Below are positions 15,658 through 22,902 of a stretch of DNA of 24,751 bases, one piece after another (position 1 is the stretch's first letter; each line of letters opens with the position of its first letter). Below the pieces are notes generated by a model, which was not told where the DNA came from, made no database searches, and was given only the letters and a program-made list of their open reading frames with translations. Position numbers and translations under genes: made by a program. Origin of the DNA: Promethearchaeota archaeon (GTDB lineage Archaea; Asgardarchaeota; Lokiarchaeia; Sigynarchaeales; SOKP01); assembly GCA_016839905.1 (NCBI GenBank), contig JAEOTJ010000249.1, positions 1 through 24,751 on the forward strand, given 5' to 3'.

Positions 15658-17289
15658 ATGGGAAAATTGGATATTTTTAAAAAACTCGGAGAAAAAGAAA
15701 ATCGACTTATTTTAGTGTTGATAATTTGGCTTGGAATTGGAAATTTGGTCATACAAATCTTTCCAATAATTGGTATTATTATATATATACCTTTTCTTGC
15801 ATTTTTGTTCTTTTTATACCTACTTACCCTAATATCTAAGAAAGAATTAAAAGATTATGCCTTATGGAAACTCGTTGTATTTTTCATTATATCTTTACCA
15901 TTATTATTAATTCTTTCATTTGTTTTAGTTTTTTTATTTATCTTTGCACTTATATCTTATATCTTCTTCACTTCATGGTTCATCCTTTATGGAATTTACT
16001 TCATCTCGATTAATATAGATAGAAATCTATATAAATCTCATTATAACCAATCTTTAAGGGGTATTGAGTTTTTTGGAGGAGTTCTGATCTCCCTTTTATT
16101 AATTGCGGGTTTATTAACGGGAACCTTTCTATTCGTACGGATTTTTAAAACACACATTTTTCTCAGTTTCGTTTTCATTTCTGTTGGATTGACAATACTT
16201 TTATTCTCCTGTATCGGTATAATATATTTAATTAAAGGATCTTTCAACGCATGGCTTGGGATCTTTTTCATACTGGTTATTTTTTATACACTTTTTCTTA
16301 CTTTAAAAGTCTTTCTTGGAATGAGGGACTCAGGTGGTGAGACAAGGATTAGTCTAATAATATTAGATATTCTCATTTTATTTTATTCAATTGCCACGAT
16401 TTTAGGCTCCCAAGCGGAACTCCTCGCGGAAAAGCTTCGTTTTTTTACCGTAAGCAATATTTTAGTTTGGCTCATCTTTTCAAAAGTAGCATATGAATTC
16501 GCTTTAAATTTTCCTTATGACCTTTTGCTAGGATTACCTGTTCCTTATATAGAATATGTTGTTGAAGTAGGATCTACTCTAAATTTATGGAAAAATATTG
16601 CTGTTTTAGGATTTTTTATTTTATTATTATTTTTTATGGGAGGGTATGAAATAAGAAAATATAATCACCATCAAAAAAAGATGCAACAACAAGTTGATGG
16701 TAAGATAAAGGAAATTGAAGCCATTGACTCTAATCTATTGAGGACTCGTAGAATACAAAAGCTTTTTAGAACAGGAGATTTTCTAGAACTTGAAAAATAT
16801 ATTGACAAAGGAGCGAGAAAAGAACTAGAAGAAAGAGAAGCTCAAAAGGCAGCTGAAATGGAGGTTGAAAAGGAAGCTCAAAAGGAATTTGAAATAGAGG
16901 CCCAAAAGGAAGCTGAAATGGAAGTCCAAAAAGCGATTGAATTGGAGGCTGAAATGCAGCCGGAAAGGAAAGTTAAATTAGATGCAGATAAAGATAAAAA
17001 ACAAAAGGATGTAAAAAAGAAATCTAAGAAAAAAAAGAAAGAAGAAAAAACAGAAGAAACAGAAAATATAGAAGCTCAAAAGGCGGCTGAAAGTGAAGCT
17101 CAAAAGGAACCTGGAAGTGAAGTTAAATTAGAAGAAGATAAAGATGAAAAAAAGGATGTAAAAAAGAAATCTAAGAAGAAAAAGAAAAAAGAAAAAGACA
17201 TTAAAACAGAAGATACGGAAAACGTAGAAGAAATAGAGAGCGTAGAAGAAATAGAGAGCGTAGAAGAAACAGAGAACCTTGAAGAATAA
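15658..17289 (+). CDS. multi-spanning membrane protein with long Lys/Glu-rich tail (paralog 2)
   Basis: This 543-residue protein is a paralog of the preceding gene (shared NAWLGIFF, GIEFFGG and WLIFSKVAYEF blocks) with about eight to ten helices over residues 1-340. Instead of a zinc ribbon it has about 200 cytoplasmic residues of charged, repetitive sequence. These include AQKEAEMEVQK-like heptad stretches, two KKDVKKKSKKKKK-type blocks, and a final acidic VEEIES repeat encoded by an 18-bp tandem repeat. The tail probably forms a coiled coil or an extended KEKE-like arm. It lies 35 bases after the first paralog with a clear GAGGT ribosome site 8-12 bases before the ATG, so the pair is likely co-transcribed. 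The function is unknown. Confidence 0.75.
   Translation: MGKLDIFKKLGEKENRLILVLIIWLGIGNLVIQIFPIIGIIIYIPFLAFLFFLYLLTLISKKELKDYALWKLVVFFIISLPLLLILSFVLVFLFIFALISYIFFTSWFILYGIYFISINIDRNLYKSHYNQSLRGIEFFGGVLISLLLIAGLLTGTFLFVRIFKTHIFLSFVFISVGLTILLFSCIGIIYLIKGSFNAWLGIFFILVIFYTLFLTLKVFLGMRDSGGETRISLIILDILILFYSIATILGSQAELLAEKLRFFTVSNILVWLIFSKVAYEFALNFPYDLLLGLPVPYIEYVVEVGSTLNLWKNIAVLGFFILLLFFMGGYEIRKYNHHQKKMQQQVDGKIKEIEAIDSNLLRTRRIQKLFRTGDFLELEKYIDKGARKELEEREAQKAAEMEVEKEAQKEFEIEAQKEAEMEVQKAIELEAEMQPERKVKLDADKDKKQKDVKKKSKKKKKEEKTEETENIEAQKAAESEAQKEPGSEVKLEEDKDEKKDVKKKSKKKKKKEKDIKTEDTENVEEIESVEEIESVEETENLEE
17224..17277 (+). repeat. 18-bp tandem repeat, three copies, within coding sequence
   Basis: The unit GTAGAAGAAATAGAGAGC occurs at 17224-17241 and 17242-17259 exactly, and at 17260-17277 with two changes. 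It encodes VEEIES, VEEIES, VEETEN at the acidic end of the second membrane paralog. Copy number could vary by slippage without breaking the frame. Confidence 0.9.
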
Positions 17290-17425
17290 GAGAAATTAAT
17301 ATAATAAATTAATGTAACTTTTTTTAAAAATTATAAAATCCTAAGAGATTAGTCATTTAATAATTAGGTTTATTAAGTATATTTTTTAGAGATATTTATC
17401 TTTACAATTTCTTAGAGGAAATAAT

Positions 17426-17947
17426 ATGAATAATTATGATGAAAATATCAGTAAGGAACTCTTTATTGAAAAATTTGAAAAGTTATCACTAAAAATAGAG
17501 CAGTTAACCGATGAAATCACGCAGCTAAAGAATAGGTTAGATAAGAGTAATAAAATGAATAGCACTTTTGGTCTTAAAGTTTTAAGAAATTCTCAGTCTC
17601 TTGAATTTGCAAAAGATGTTCTTGGTATTGGAAGTCCGACTAAACGCTATTTATTATCATTTAGAGCAGTATTAGAAGAGTGGAAAGGAAAAAAGAACGA
17701 TTTTTTAATTACTATTAGGCAACAGGAAAAAGAAACACATCTAGACCTAAAATCTCTTGGAATAAGAATCCCCATTAATGATGTTAAAAATCTCCACATT
17801 CTATCTCGGGAAGTCATCTCATTATTATATGTCGCATGTAAATTGAAAGGAATAGAAATAACTGACTTGTTAAAAGAAATATTACAAGATGTAAATAAGA
17901 ATGGAAGTAAAATGGTTCAAGAAATAAGACAGAAAATGATTTTTTAA
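17426..17947 (+). CDS. coiled-coil protein of unknown function
   Basis: I do not recognise this 173-residue protein. Residues about 10-45 (KLSLKIEQLTDEITQLKNRL) form a clear heptad coiled coil. A soluble, mixed domain follows, with no cysteine cluster, membrane segment or known catalytic motif that I can see; the only cysteine is in YVACKLKG. SPTKRYLLSFRAVLEEWKG and the amphipathic C-terminal helices suggest a small alpha-rich domain. The start at ATG 17426 has a good ribosome site, AGAGGA, 7-12 bases ahead. It lies 136 bases after the membrane-paralog pair and 49 bases before the DUF123 gene on the same strand, so it may be partly co-transcribed with the latter. Confidence 0.65.
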   Translation: MNNYDENISKELFIEKFEKLSLKIEQLTDEITQLKNRLDKSNKMNSTFGLKVLRNSQSLEFAKDVLGIGSPTKRYLLSFRAVLEEWKGKKNDFLITIRQQEKETHLDLKSLGIRIPINDVKNLHILSREVISLLYVACKLKGIEITDLLKEILQDVNKNGSKMVQEIRQKMIF

Positions 17948-17996
17948 AATCTATAAAAAATATATGTTATAAATTCTTTCTATCCTAGAACCATTA

Positions 17997-18410
17997 TTGA
18001 AAGGTACATATATTTTAGTCATATCTTTGATAAATAATCTTTATATTAAAATTGGTACACTTGGCACCATTCAATTTAAAGAAGGTTATTATCTTTATAT
18101 AGGCTCCGCAATGGGAACGAAAGGGCCCTCTACGTTAATTAATCGAGTAAAAAGACATATTTTACCTCAACAAAATAAAAAAATTCATTGGCATATAGAT
18201 TATCTACTTGATAATAAAGATGTATCATTTGTTAAGATATATTTGATTCCTAGCGTGCTAAGATTAGAATGTATTATTGCTCAAGAATTGATTTTAGTTT
18301 CTGATGATATTATTAAGAATTTTGGTAGTTCTGATTGTGGTTGTAATAGCCATTTGCTATATTTTAAATCATTTAGCGGTTTAGAAGCATTAAAGATAAT
18401 TAATCCATAA
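17997..18410 (+). CDS. DUF123 protein (GIY-YIG-like), TTG start
   Basis: This 137-residue stand-alone DUF123 protein belongs to a family related to GIY-YIG nucleases that is also found fused to endonuclease III. The family blocks are in order: KGTYILVISL, FKEGYYLYIGSAMG (GIY-YIG-like core), LINRVKRHI, KIHWHIDYLL, then LECIIAQELI with the conserved acidic residue, and GSSDCGCNSHLLYF near the end. The start is TTG at 17997, chosen because the family begins right at KGxY and no ATG or GTG precedes it in frame. No ribosome site is evident. DUF123 proteins are suspected nucleases or nucleic-acid binders, but the activity of this family is not settled. Length is normal and all expected blocks are present, so it looks intact. 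Confidence 0.85.
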   Translation: MKGTYILVISLINNLYIKIGTLGTIQFKEGYYLYIGSAMGTKGPSTLINRVKRHILPQQNKKIHWHIDYLLDNKDVSFVKIYLIPSVLRLECIIAQELILVSDDIIKNFGSSDCGCNSHLLYFKSFSGLEALKIINP

Positions 18411-18483
18411 AATTATAAAAGAATTAAAAATGATATCTTAATTTAAATAATAATACAATTTAAAAATTAAAGGTAATTAGAAA

Positions 18484-19428
18484 ATGGGAATGTTAGATGG
18501 AAAAGTTGCATTAATAACTGGTGCTGGTCGTGGATTAGGGCGTGAAGAAGCCTTAGCCATGGCAAGAGAAGGATGTAATCTAGTAATAAATGATCTAGGT
18601 GGTGGATTTGACGGCAGTGGGGCTGATACAAAAATCGCTGATGAAGTTGCAGAAGAATGTAAAAAAATTGGAGTTGAGGCAGTAGGAAACTATGATTCAG
18701 TTACAGACTTTAATAAAACAAAAGAAATGATTGATCAAGCGATTTCTGAATTTGGAAAATTAGATATTGTGGTAAATAATGCTGGAAACTTGAGGGATAG
18801 AATGATATATAATATGACTGAAAAAGAATGGGATTCTGTAATAGCAGTCCATTTGAAAGGAACATTTAACACTTGTAGGCATGCTGCTAAGTATTTTAGA
18901 GACCAATGTAAAGAAAATCCTAAACTTAGAAATTTTGGTAGAATTATAAACACAGCTTCAGATGCAGGATTATTAGGTAATTTAGGGCAAACTAATTATG
19001 GTGCGGCTAAGGCAGGGATCGCTGCTATAACGATTATTTTAGCGGGAGAATTAAAAAAATATGCGACCGTAAATTGTGTCGTTCCAATGGCACGCACTAG
19101 ATTCACTACAGATGCCACTCCACAGTTTAAAGAGATCATGCATAAATTAGATGAATCAGGAATGGATGTATTTAATCCTTCAAATTTCTCTCCTTTAATT
19201 GTTTTTTTAGCATCTAATGAGGCTAGAAGGATTAATGGAGAAGTTTTTAGAGCGGTTGGTGATAAAGTTTGGATATATAGAGGGTGGCATACTGTTAATC
19301 GTATTGATAATGATGGGAAACCCTTCACACCTCAAATCTTAGCTGAACGTGTAAAATCAGAATTAATGAAAAGACTTCCAAAAAAACAAGATCTCGTGGG
19401 CGTTACAGCTGAATTAATTAAATTATAA
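18484..19428 (+). CDS. short-chain dehydrogenase, MFE-2-like 3-hydroxyacyl-CoA dehydrogenase type
   Basis: This 314-residue SDR has a Rossmann glycine motif, TGAGRGLG (12-19), NNAG at 98-101, the catalytic Ser at about 159 (NTASDAG), and YxxxK with Y172 and K176. NDLGGGFDGSG after beta-2, ANYDSV-like VGNYDSV and the NNAGNLRDRM block closely resemble the (3R)-hydroxyacyl-CoA dehydrogenase unit of peroxisomal multifunctional enzyme 2 (HSD17B4/Fox2). The acidic D37 in VINDLGG favours NAD+ over NADP+. A role in fatty-acyl or steroid-like hydroxyacyl-CoA oxidation is inferred. No hydratase or thiolase gene is next to it here. The start is ATG 18484, with an AAAGGT sequence upstream. The C-terminal 50 residues beyond the SDR core are family-typical. 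Other hydroxyacyl SDRs remain possible. Confidence 0.85.
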   Translation: MGMLDGKVALITGAGRGLGREEALAMAREGCNLVINDLGGGFDGSGADTKIADEVAEECKKIGVEAVGNYDSVTDFNKTKEMIDQAISEFGKLDIVVNNAGNLRDRMIYNMTEKEWDSVIAVHLKGTFNTCRHAAKYFRDQCKENPKLRNFGRIINTASDAGLLGNLGQTNYGAAKAGIAAITIILAGELKKYATVNCVVPMARTRFTTDATPQFKEIMHKLDESGMDVFNPSNFSPLIVFLASNEARRINGEVFRAVGDKVWIYRGWHTVNRIDNDGKPFTPQILAERVKSELMKRLPKKQDLVGVTAELIKL

Positions 19429-19444
19429 TTTCTTTTTCTTTTTC
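19429..19444 (+). terminator. T-rich termination tract after the SDR gene
   Basis: The run TTTCTTTTTCTTTTTC directly follows the SDR stop codon. Archaeal RNA polymerase stops at such pyrimidine runs without needing a hairpin. The next gene starts 90 bases from the stop. Confidence 0.35.
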
Positions 19445-19518
19445 AAAAAACATTTATTTAAAATTATTATTTTCCAAGTAATAAATAATTTTAATTTTAA
19501 TAAAAGAAAGAAAACTAT

Positions 19519-19878
19519 ATGAGTATTGAAATAAATATTGAAGATCTATTTCAAAAATGGAAGGAATTAAACGATAAAGTTGGAGTTTCTTTTGGAAGTT
19601 TTGATTTCGACTCTATTAAGGAAATAAGAAATAAACAGAGAGATGTAGAGGATAATATTTATTCTATCCTATTAAAAAATGCTCCAGAAAATATTAAAAA
19701 AATTCTACCTGATGAATGTGGAGAATTTGAAATAGGATTTAATACATCAGATAATATTTTTTATTTTCTAACATACGACCCAGAACAAGAAGCTGATGAA
19801 GAACCTGCTAGGATTATAGCTATAACTATAGATAAAACAAAAATCGTAAACAAAATCGAAGATTTTCAAGCAGAATAA
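19519..19878 (+). CDS. small acidic protein of unknown function
   Basis: I do not recognise this 119-residue protein. It is acidic, soluble and has a single cysteine. The N-terminal half is helical (INIEDLFQKWKELNDKVG...) and the second half looks like beta strands (CGEFEIGFNTSDNIFYFLTY; ARIIAITIDKTKIV) with an acidic EQEADEEPA loop. It shows no membrane segment, metal site or catalytic motif. It has its own gap upstream and converges on the basic membrane-linked protein gene across a 51-bp hairpin/poly-A region. Acidic start, good codon use and an intact frame argue that it is a real gene. The function is unknown. Confidence 0.65.
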   Translation: MSIEINIEDLFQKWKELNDKVGVSFGSFDFDSIKEIRNKQRDVEDNIYSILLKNAPENIKKILPDECGEFEIGFNTSDNIFYFLTYDPEQEADEEPARIIAITIDKTKIVNKIEDFQAE

Positions 19879-19914
19879 TTAGAAAAAATAGTTCTAATCT
19901 AAAAAAAAAAAAAA
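19878..19914. terminator. hairpin plus A14/T14 tract between convergent genes
   Basis: ATTAGAA (19878-19884) and TTCTAAT (19892-19898) form a perfect 7-bp stem with a 7-base loop. A run of 14 A follows at 19901-19914. On the minus strand that run is T14 and would stop transcription of the gene ending at 19930; on the plus strand the hairpin lies at the end of the small acidic protein gene. Confidence 0.45.
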
Positions 19915-19929
19915 TTTTATGTAATGATA

Positions 19930-20715
19930 TTAATCATCCCCAAGCGGGATATTCTTACCTTTGGTAACTACTTTTTTCGCGACTTTCTTTACAATACTGC
20001 CGGGATCTGTTAAACCCTTAAGTGCTTCACCAGAAGCTTGAGCAGCTTCACCTAAAGCACCAATTCCAGTTCCCCCGCCCTGAATATTTGATATGATGAC
20101 CCCTGCTGCAGGCGTTAAAGCTACTGTAGCAATGGTAGTTACTGCGGTTATAGCAACAACTTTAGCGATTTTAAGAGCTAGAGGATGTTCTGCTCCGTGT
20201 TCTTCTGATACATTATCTTTTATCGATTCTAGAGCTTTTTTAAGTCCTTTTTTAATTAAAATGTCTAAGGCTTCTTCTTTTTTATACTTTTTACCTTTAT
20301 GATAAATGTCTTTTTTATAAACTGATTCTAAGAACTTTGTTAGAGATTTGAATTTTTCAACCTTTTTATATCCATTCCACTCATCATCTTTGAAATTAGT
20401 GAGAATATTAGCAGCGGGTTTTCCTTTATTCACAATGAAATGGTAAATATATGGCTCTTTTTTATCATCTTTATATACTGCCTCGTAAACATGATCTCCT
20501 AATTCTTTTTCTTGACCAATTAAAATCCTAAAATTAATCTGATTAGTTTTGCCTACTAATCCTTTAGAAAATTTTGCTAAAGCAATTTTTCCTTTCTTGG
20601 CTTTCTTTTCGCTTTCAAAAATCGTATCTGATCTCTTCTCTTCAAAGAAATCTTCTAATGAATCCCAAGCATCCTTAAATACTTTTTTCGCTTTATCAAT
20701 CTCTTTACTACCCAT
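19930..20715 (-). CDS. basic protein with one hydrophobic segment, unknown function
   Basis: I do not recognise this protein of about 261 residues. The first 170 residues are soluble and Lys-rich (helical start MGSKEIDKAKKVFKDAWDSL, then beta-like DHVYEAVYKDDKKEPYIYHF). A hydrophobic, Ala/Thr/Val-rich stretch (about 182-212, LALKIAKVVAITAVTTIATV and onwards) could be a membrane helix or a hairpin that inserts into membranes. A glycine-rich part (GGGTGIGALGEAAQASGEAL) and a basic C-terminus follow. I prefer ATG 20715 over the GTG at 20724: an AGGAAG ribosome site lies about 8 bases ahead of the ATG and would overlap the GTG. An inverted repeat and TATA-like run upstream suggest regulation. The Gly/Ala-rich tail resembles some pore-forming or glycine-zipper proteins, but this is only a resemblance. 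Confidence 0.6.
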   Translation of the reverse strand: MGSKEIDKAKKVFKDAWDSLEDFFEEKRSDTIFESEKKAKKGKIALAKFSKGLVGKTNQINFRILIGQEKELGDHVYEAVYKDDKKEPYIYHFIVNKGKPAANILTNFKDDEWNGYKKVEKFKSLTKFLESVYKKDIYHKGKKYKKEEALDILIKKGLKKALESIKDNVSEEHGAEHPLALKIAKVVAITAVTTIATVALTPAAGVIISNIQGGGTGIGALGEAAQASGEALKGLTDPGSIVKKVAKKVVTKGKNIPLGDD

Positions 20716-20749
20716 AAAATACACTTCCTATATTAATTAAAATAAAAAC

Positions 20750-20768
20750 TATCATATCGATTATGATA
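20750..20768. promoter_or_regulatory. inverted repeat TATCATA-N5-TATGATA, candidate operator
   Basis: Two perfect 7-base arms (20750-20756 and 20762-20768) are separated by TCGAT. A TATA-like run, TTATATATAT (20771-20780), lies beside it. For the minus-strand gene starting at 20715 the predicted transcription start, 25 bases past the TATA, falls on this repeat, so a bound repressor would block initiation. The roadblock gene lies on the other side and has its own TATA. Confidence 0.45.
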
Positions 20769-20897
20769 CATTATATATATAAAATATTTATATTTATTTT
20801 AATGGTAAACATTCATAAATTTATAAAAATAATATTATTTTAAGAAGAATTTAAATATTTTTAGACTTAAATATTATAAAATCTTTCTAAATACATC

Positions 20898-20906
20898 TTT
20901 ATATAT
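20898..20906 (+). promoter_or_regulatory. TATA element of the roadblock gene (leaderless)
   Basis: TTTATATAT is centred 24 bases before the GTG at 20926, as expected when the transcript starts at or near the start codon. This supports GTG 20926 as the true start. Confidence 0.5.
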
Positions 20907-20925
20907 CAGAAGAAGTGAGTGAAGA

Positions 20926-21294
20926 GTGAGTGAAGAAAAAGAAGATCCCGTTTTAGATATTTTAGAATCCTTAAAAGCAATTAAGGGAGTTCATGGTGCA
21001 GCCTTGACAGAAAAATTTGGGTTAATAAAAGGTAGTGCTTTACCAGGATGGGTTGATCCAGAAGCCGTAGCCGCTATGGTCACCTTGATTCTCAAAGCCT
21101 CTCAACGAGCCTCTAAAGAACTTGAACAAGGACGATTTGATAATGCTATAATAGGTTCAGAGAAAGGAAGAATATTATTTAATGAAATAAAGGGTAATAT
21201 TCTTTGTATAATTACAACAAAAGAAGCTATTCCAGGAATCATTGAATTAAAACTTAATGCTGCTAGTAGAATGCTTCAAAATTTATTAATCTAA
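20926..21294 (+). CDS. roadblock/LC7-domain protein
   Basis: This 122-residue single-domain roadblock/LC7 (MglB/LAMTOR-like) protein belongs to a dimeric scaffold family that binds or regulates small GTPases. Visible family features are an N-terminal helix (DPVLDILESLKAIKGVHGAA), the first strand pair with LTEKFGLIKGSALP, a long central helix from PEAVAAMVTLILKASQRASKE, then ILFNEIKGNILCIITTKEAI and the C-terminal helix. Length is normal. The start is GTG at 20926, supported by the TATA spacing. An 11-base direct repeat, GTGAGTGAAGA, places an out-of-frame GTG at 20915 that hits a stop after four codons. It lies 1.6 kb from the Rag-like GTPase gene with gatB between, so the two could work together; this is inferred from family knowledge. 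Confidence 0.85.
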   Translation: MSEEKEDPVLDILESLKAIKGVHGAALTEKFGLIKGSALPGWVDPEAVAAMVTLILKASQRASKELEQGRFDNAIIGSEKGRILFNEIKGNILCIITTKEAIPGIIELKLNAASRMLQNLLI

Positions 21295-21337
21295 TTTTAT
21301 ATTTATCTCTTTTTTACTTTTAATTACTATGAAAAAC

Positions 21338-22798
21338 TTATTTATTATCAAGTTCATTTAATAATTTTTTAATAATTTCTCTTGTTTTTTCAGGATCGGC
21401 TTGACCCCTTGTTTTTGCCATTACTTTTCCAATTAAAGCTTCTATTGCTTTTTGATTTTTTCTGCAATCCTCAACGATTTTTGGATTTTCTTCAATAACT
21501 TCGTGACTTTTTTTTTTTAAAACATTTTCATCTGAAATCCTCTTTTTTCCCGATTCATTAATGATATTAGAAATTGATGTTCCTTGCATCATATCACCTA
21601 TGAAATTTTTTGCGATATTTCCTGTAATTTTACCATCCTTAATATAATTGATTAGATCCACCAACTGTTTAGGATTAAGCTCAGTATCGGCTACATTTTT
21701 ATTGTTTTCATTTAACCAACCAGAGATATCGTTCATAATCCAATTGCATAAGAGTTTATATTCCTCAGAAGTAAAAGAATTGTCCATTTTTATACATTCC
21801 TCAAAAAAATCAGCAATATTTTTATCTAAAACTAAGTTATCCGCATCAAATTCAGAGATCTTGTACTGTTTTTGAAACCTTTCTGTCCTCGCATAAGGCA
21901 TTTCTGGTAGCTCTTCTTCTATTTTTTTGATAAAATCCCTATCAATTTCAATAGGAACTAAATCTTGTTCTGGAAAATAACGATAATCCTTTTCAAATTC
22001 CTTAGTCCTTAAGGGAATTGTAACTCTACCACCCCAATGACGTGTCTCTTGAATAACTTCCTTACCTCTCTTTAAAAGATTTTTTTGTCTTGAAATTTCC
22101 CATTTTAAAGCACTTTCTACTTCTTTAAAACTATTTATATTCTTTACTTCACTGCGAGGATGTCCCTTTATTGAGATGTTTGCATCTATTCGACAAGAAC
22201 CCTCAAGATCTAAATCGGAGATTCCAGTATATCGAATAATTAACTTCAATTGATTAAGAAATTCCCTAGCTTCTTCAGGAGAATTCATCACAGGATCAGT
22301 AACAATTTCTATAAGGCTAACACCAGAACGATTATAATCGACCAATGTATAGGGGGAGGTAGCAATACTTCCTTTATGTACTAATCGTGCGGGGTCTTCC
22401 TCAAGATGGATTCTATTAAGTTGTAAATCTTTCTTTTTACCATTATTTTTAATTGTTATATGACCCCCATCTGCAAAGGCTTTTCCCCCTGCTTTATTAT
22501 ATTGTGATATTTGATATCCCTTAGGAAGGTCAGCATAAAAATAATTCTTTCGAAAGAACCAAAATGAATCATTAATATCACAACCTAAAGCTAACGCTAA
22601 TCTTGTTGCAAATTCAATTACTTTCTTATTTGTAACTGGAAGAGAACCTGGGAGACCTAGACAGATCGGACATACATGCGTATTAGGTTCTTTTCCACGA
22701 TAATCATTACTACAACTACAAAATAATTTTGTATTTAAGTTAGTAAGTTGAATATGAACTTCTAATCCAATAATTACGTTTTTATATATAATACTCAA
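21338..22798 (-). CDS. gatB: GatB, Asp-tRNA(Asn)/Glu-tRNA(Gln) amidotransferase subunit B
   Basis: Subunit B of the GatCAB transamidosome binds mischarged tRNA and phosphorylates/amidates Asp-tRNA(Asn), or Glu-tRNA(Gln) where used, with ammonia passed from GatA. The 486 residues show the whole family: VIIGLEVHIQL, a zinc site CSC...HVCPICLG (C27, C29, C43, C46), FYADLPKGYQISQYN, DYNRSGVSLIEIVT, EVKNINSFKEVESAL, and the YqeY-like tail near IEALIGKVMAKTRGQADP. The length fits GatB, not the longer archaeal GatE. The start is TTG at 22798, beginning just before VIIGLEVH. A TATA-like element lies 25 bases upstream, so the mRNA is probably leaderless. gatA lies further upstream on the same strand, with a GTPase gene between. 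Confidence 0.95.
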   Translation of the reverse strand: MSIIYKNVIIGLEVHIQLTNLNTKLFCSCSNDYRGKEPNTHVCPICLGLPGSLPVTNKKVIEFATRLALALGCDINDSFWFFRKNYFYADLPKGYQISQYNKAGGKAFADGGHITIKNNGKKKDLQLNRIHLEEDPARLVHKGSIATSPYTLVDYNRSGVSLIEIVTDPVMNSPEEAREFLNQLKLIIRYTGISDLDLEGSCRIDANISIKGHPRSEVKNINSFKEVESALKWEISRQKNLLKRGKEVIQETRHWGGRVTIPLRTKEFEKDYRYFPEQDLVPIEIDRDFIKKIEEELPEMPYARTERFQKQYKISEFDADNLVLDKNIADFFEECIKMDNSFTSEEYKLLCNWIMNDISGWLNENNKNVADTELNPKQLVDLINYIKDGKITGNIAKNFIGDMMQGTSISNIINESGKKRISDENVLKKKSHEVIEENPKIVEDCRKNQKAIEALIGKVMAKTRGQADPEKTREIIKKLLNELDNK

Positions 22799-22817
22799 AT
22801 TAAGAGATCCCAGTTCT

Positions 22818-22827
22818 ATTATATAAT
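22818..22827 (-). promoter_or_regulatory. TATA element of gatB (leaderless TTG start)
   Basis: On the minus strand the element reads ATTATATAAT and is centred about 25 bases before the TTG at 22798. It shows that gatB has its own promoter despite lying downstream of gatA. Confidence 0.5.
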
Positions 22828-22870
22828 CATGAATAAATAAGATTAAATATCATTATTATTATTTATTTCT

Positions 22871-22882
22871 AAAATAATTATA
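22871..22882 (+). promoter_or_regulatory. TATA-like element of the Rag-like GTPase gene
   Basis: AAAATAATTATA is centred about 26 bases before the ATG at 22903. With the gatB element at 22818-22827 on the other strand it forms a compact divergent promoter of 104 bases. Confidence 0.4.
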
Positions 22883-22902
22883 GAGAAAAAAAAATCTGGA
22901 TA

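Noticed and set aside
18735..19328. Minus-strand reading frames inside the SDR gene
   Set aside because: They are shadows of a well-conserved coding sequence, with no ribosome site or recognisable domain.
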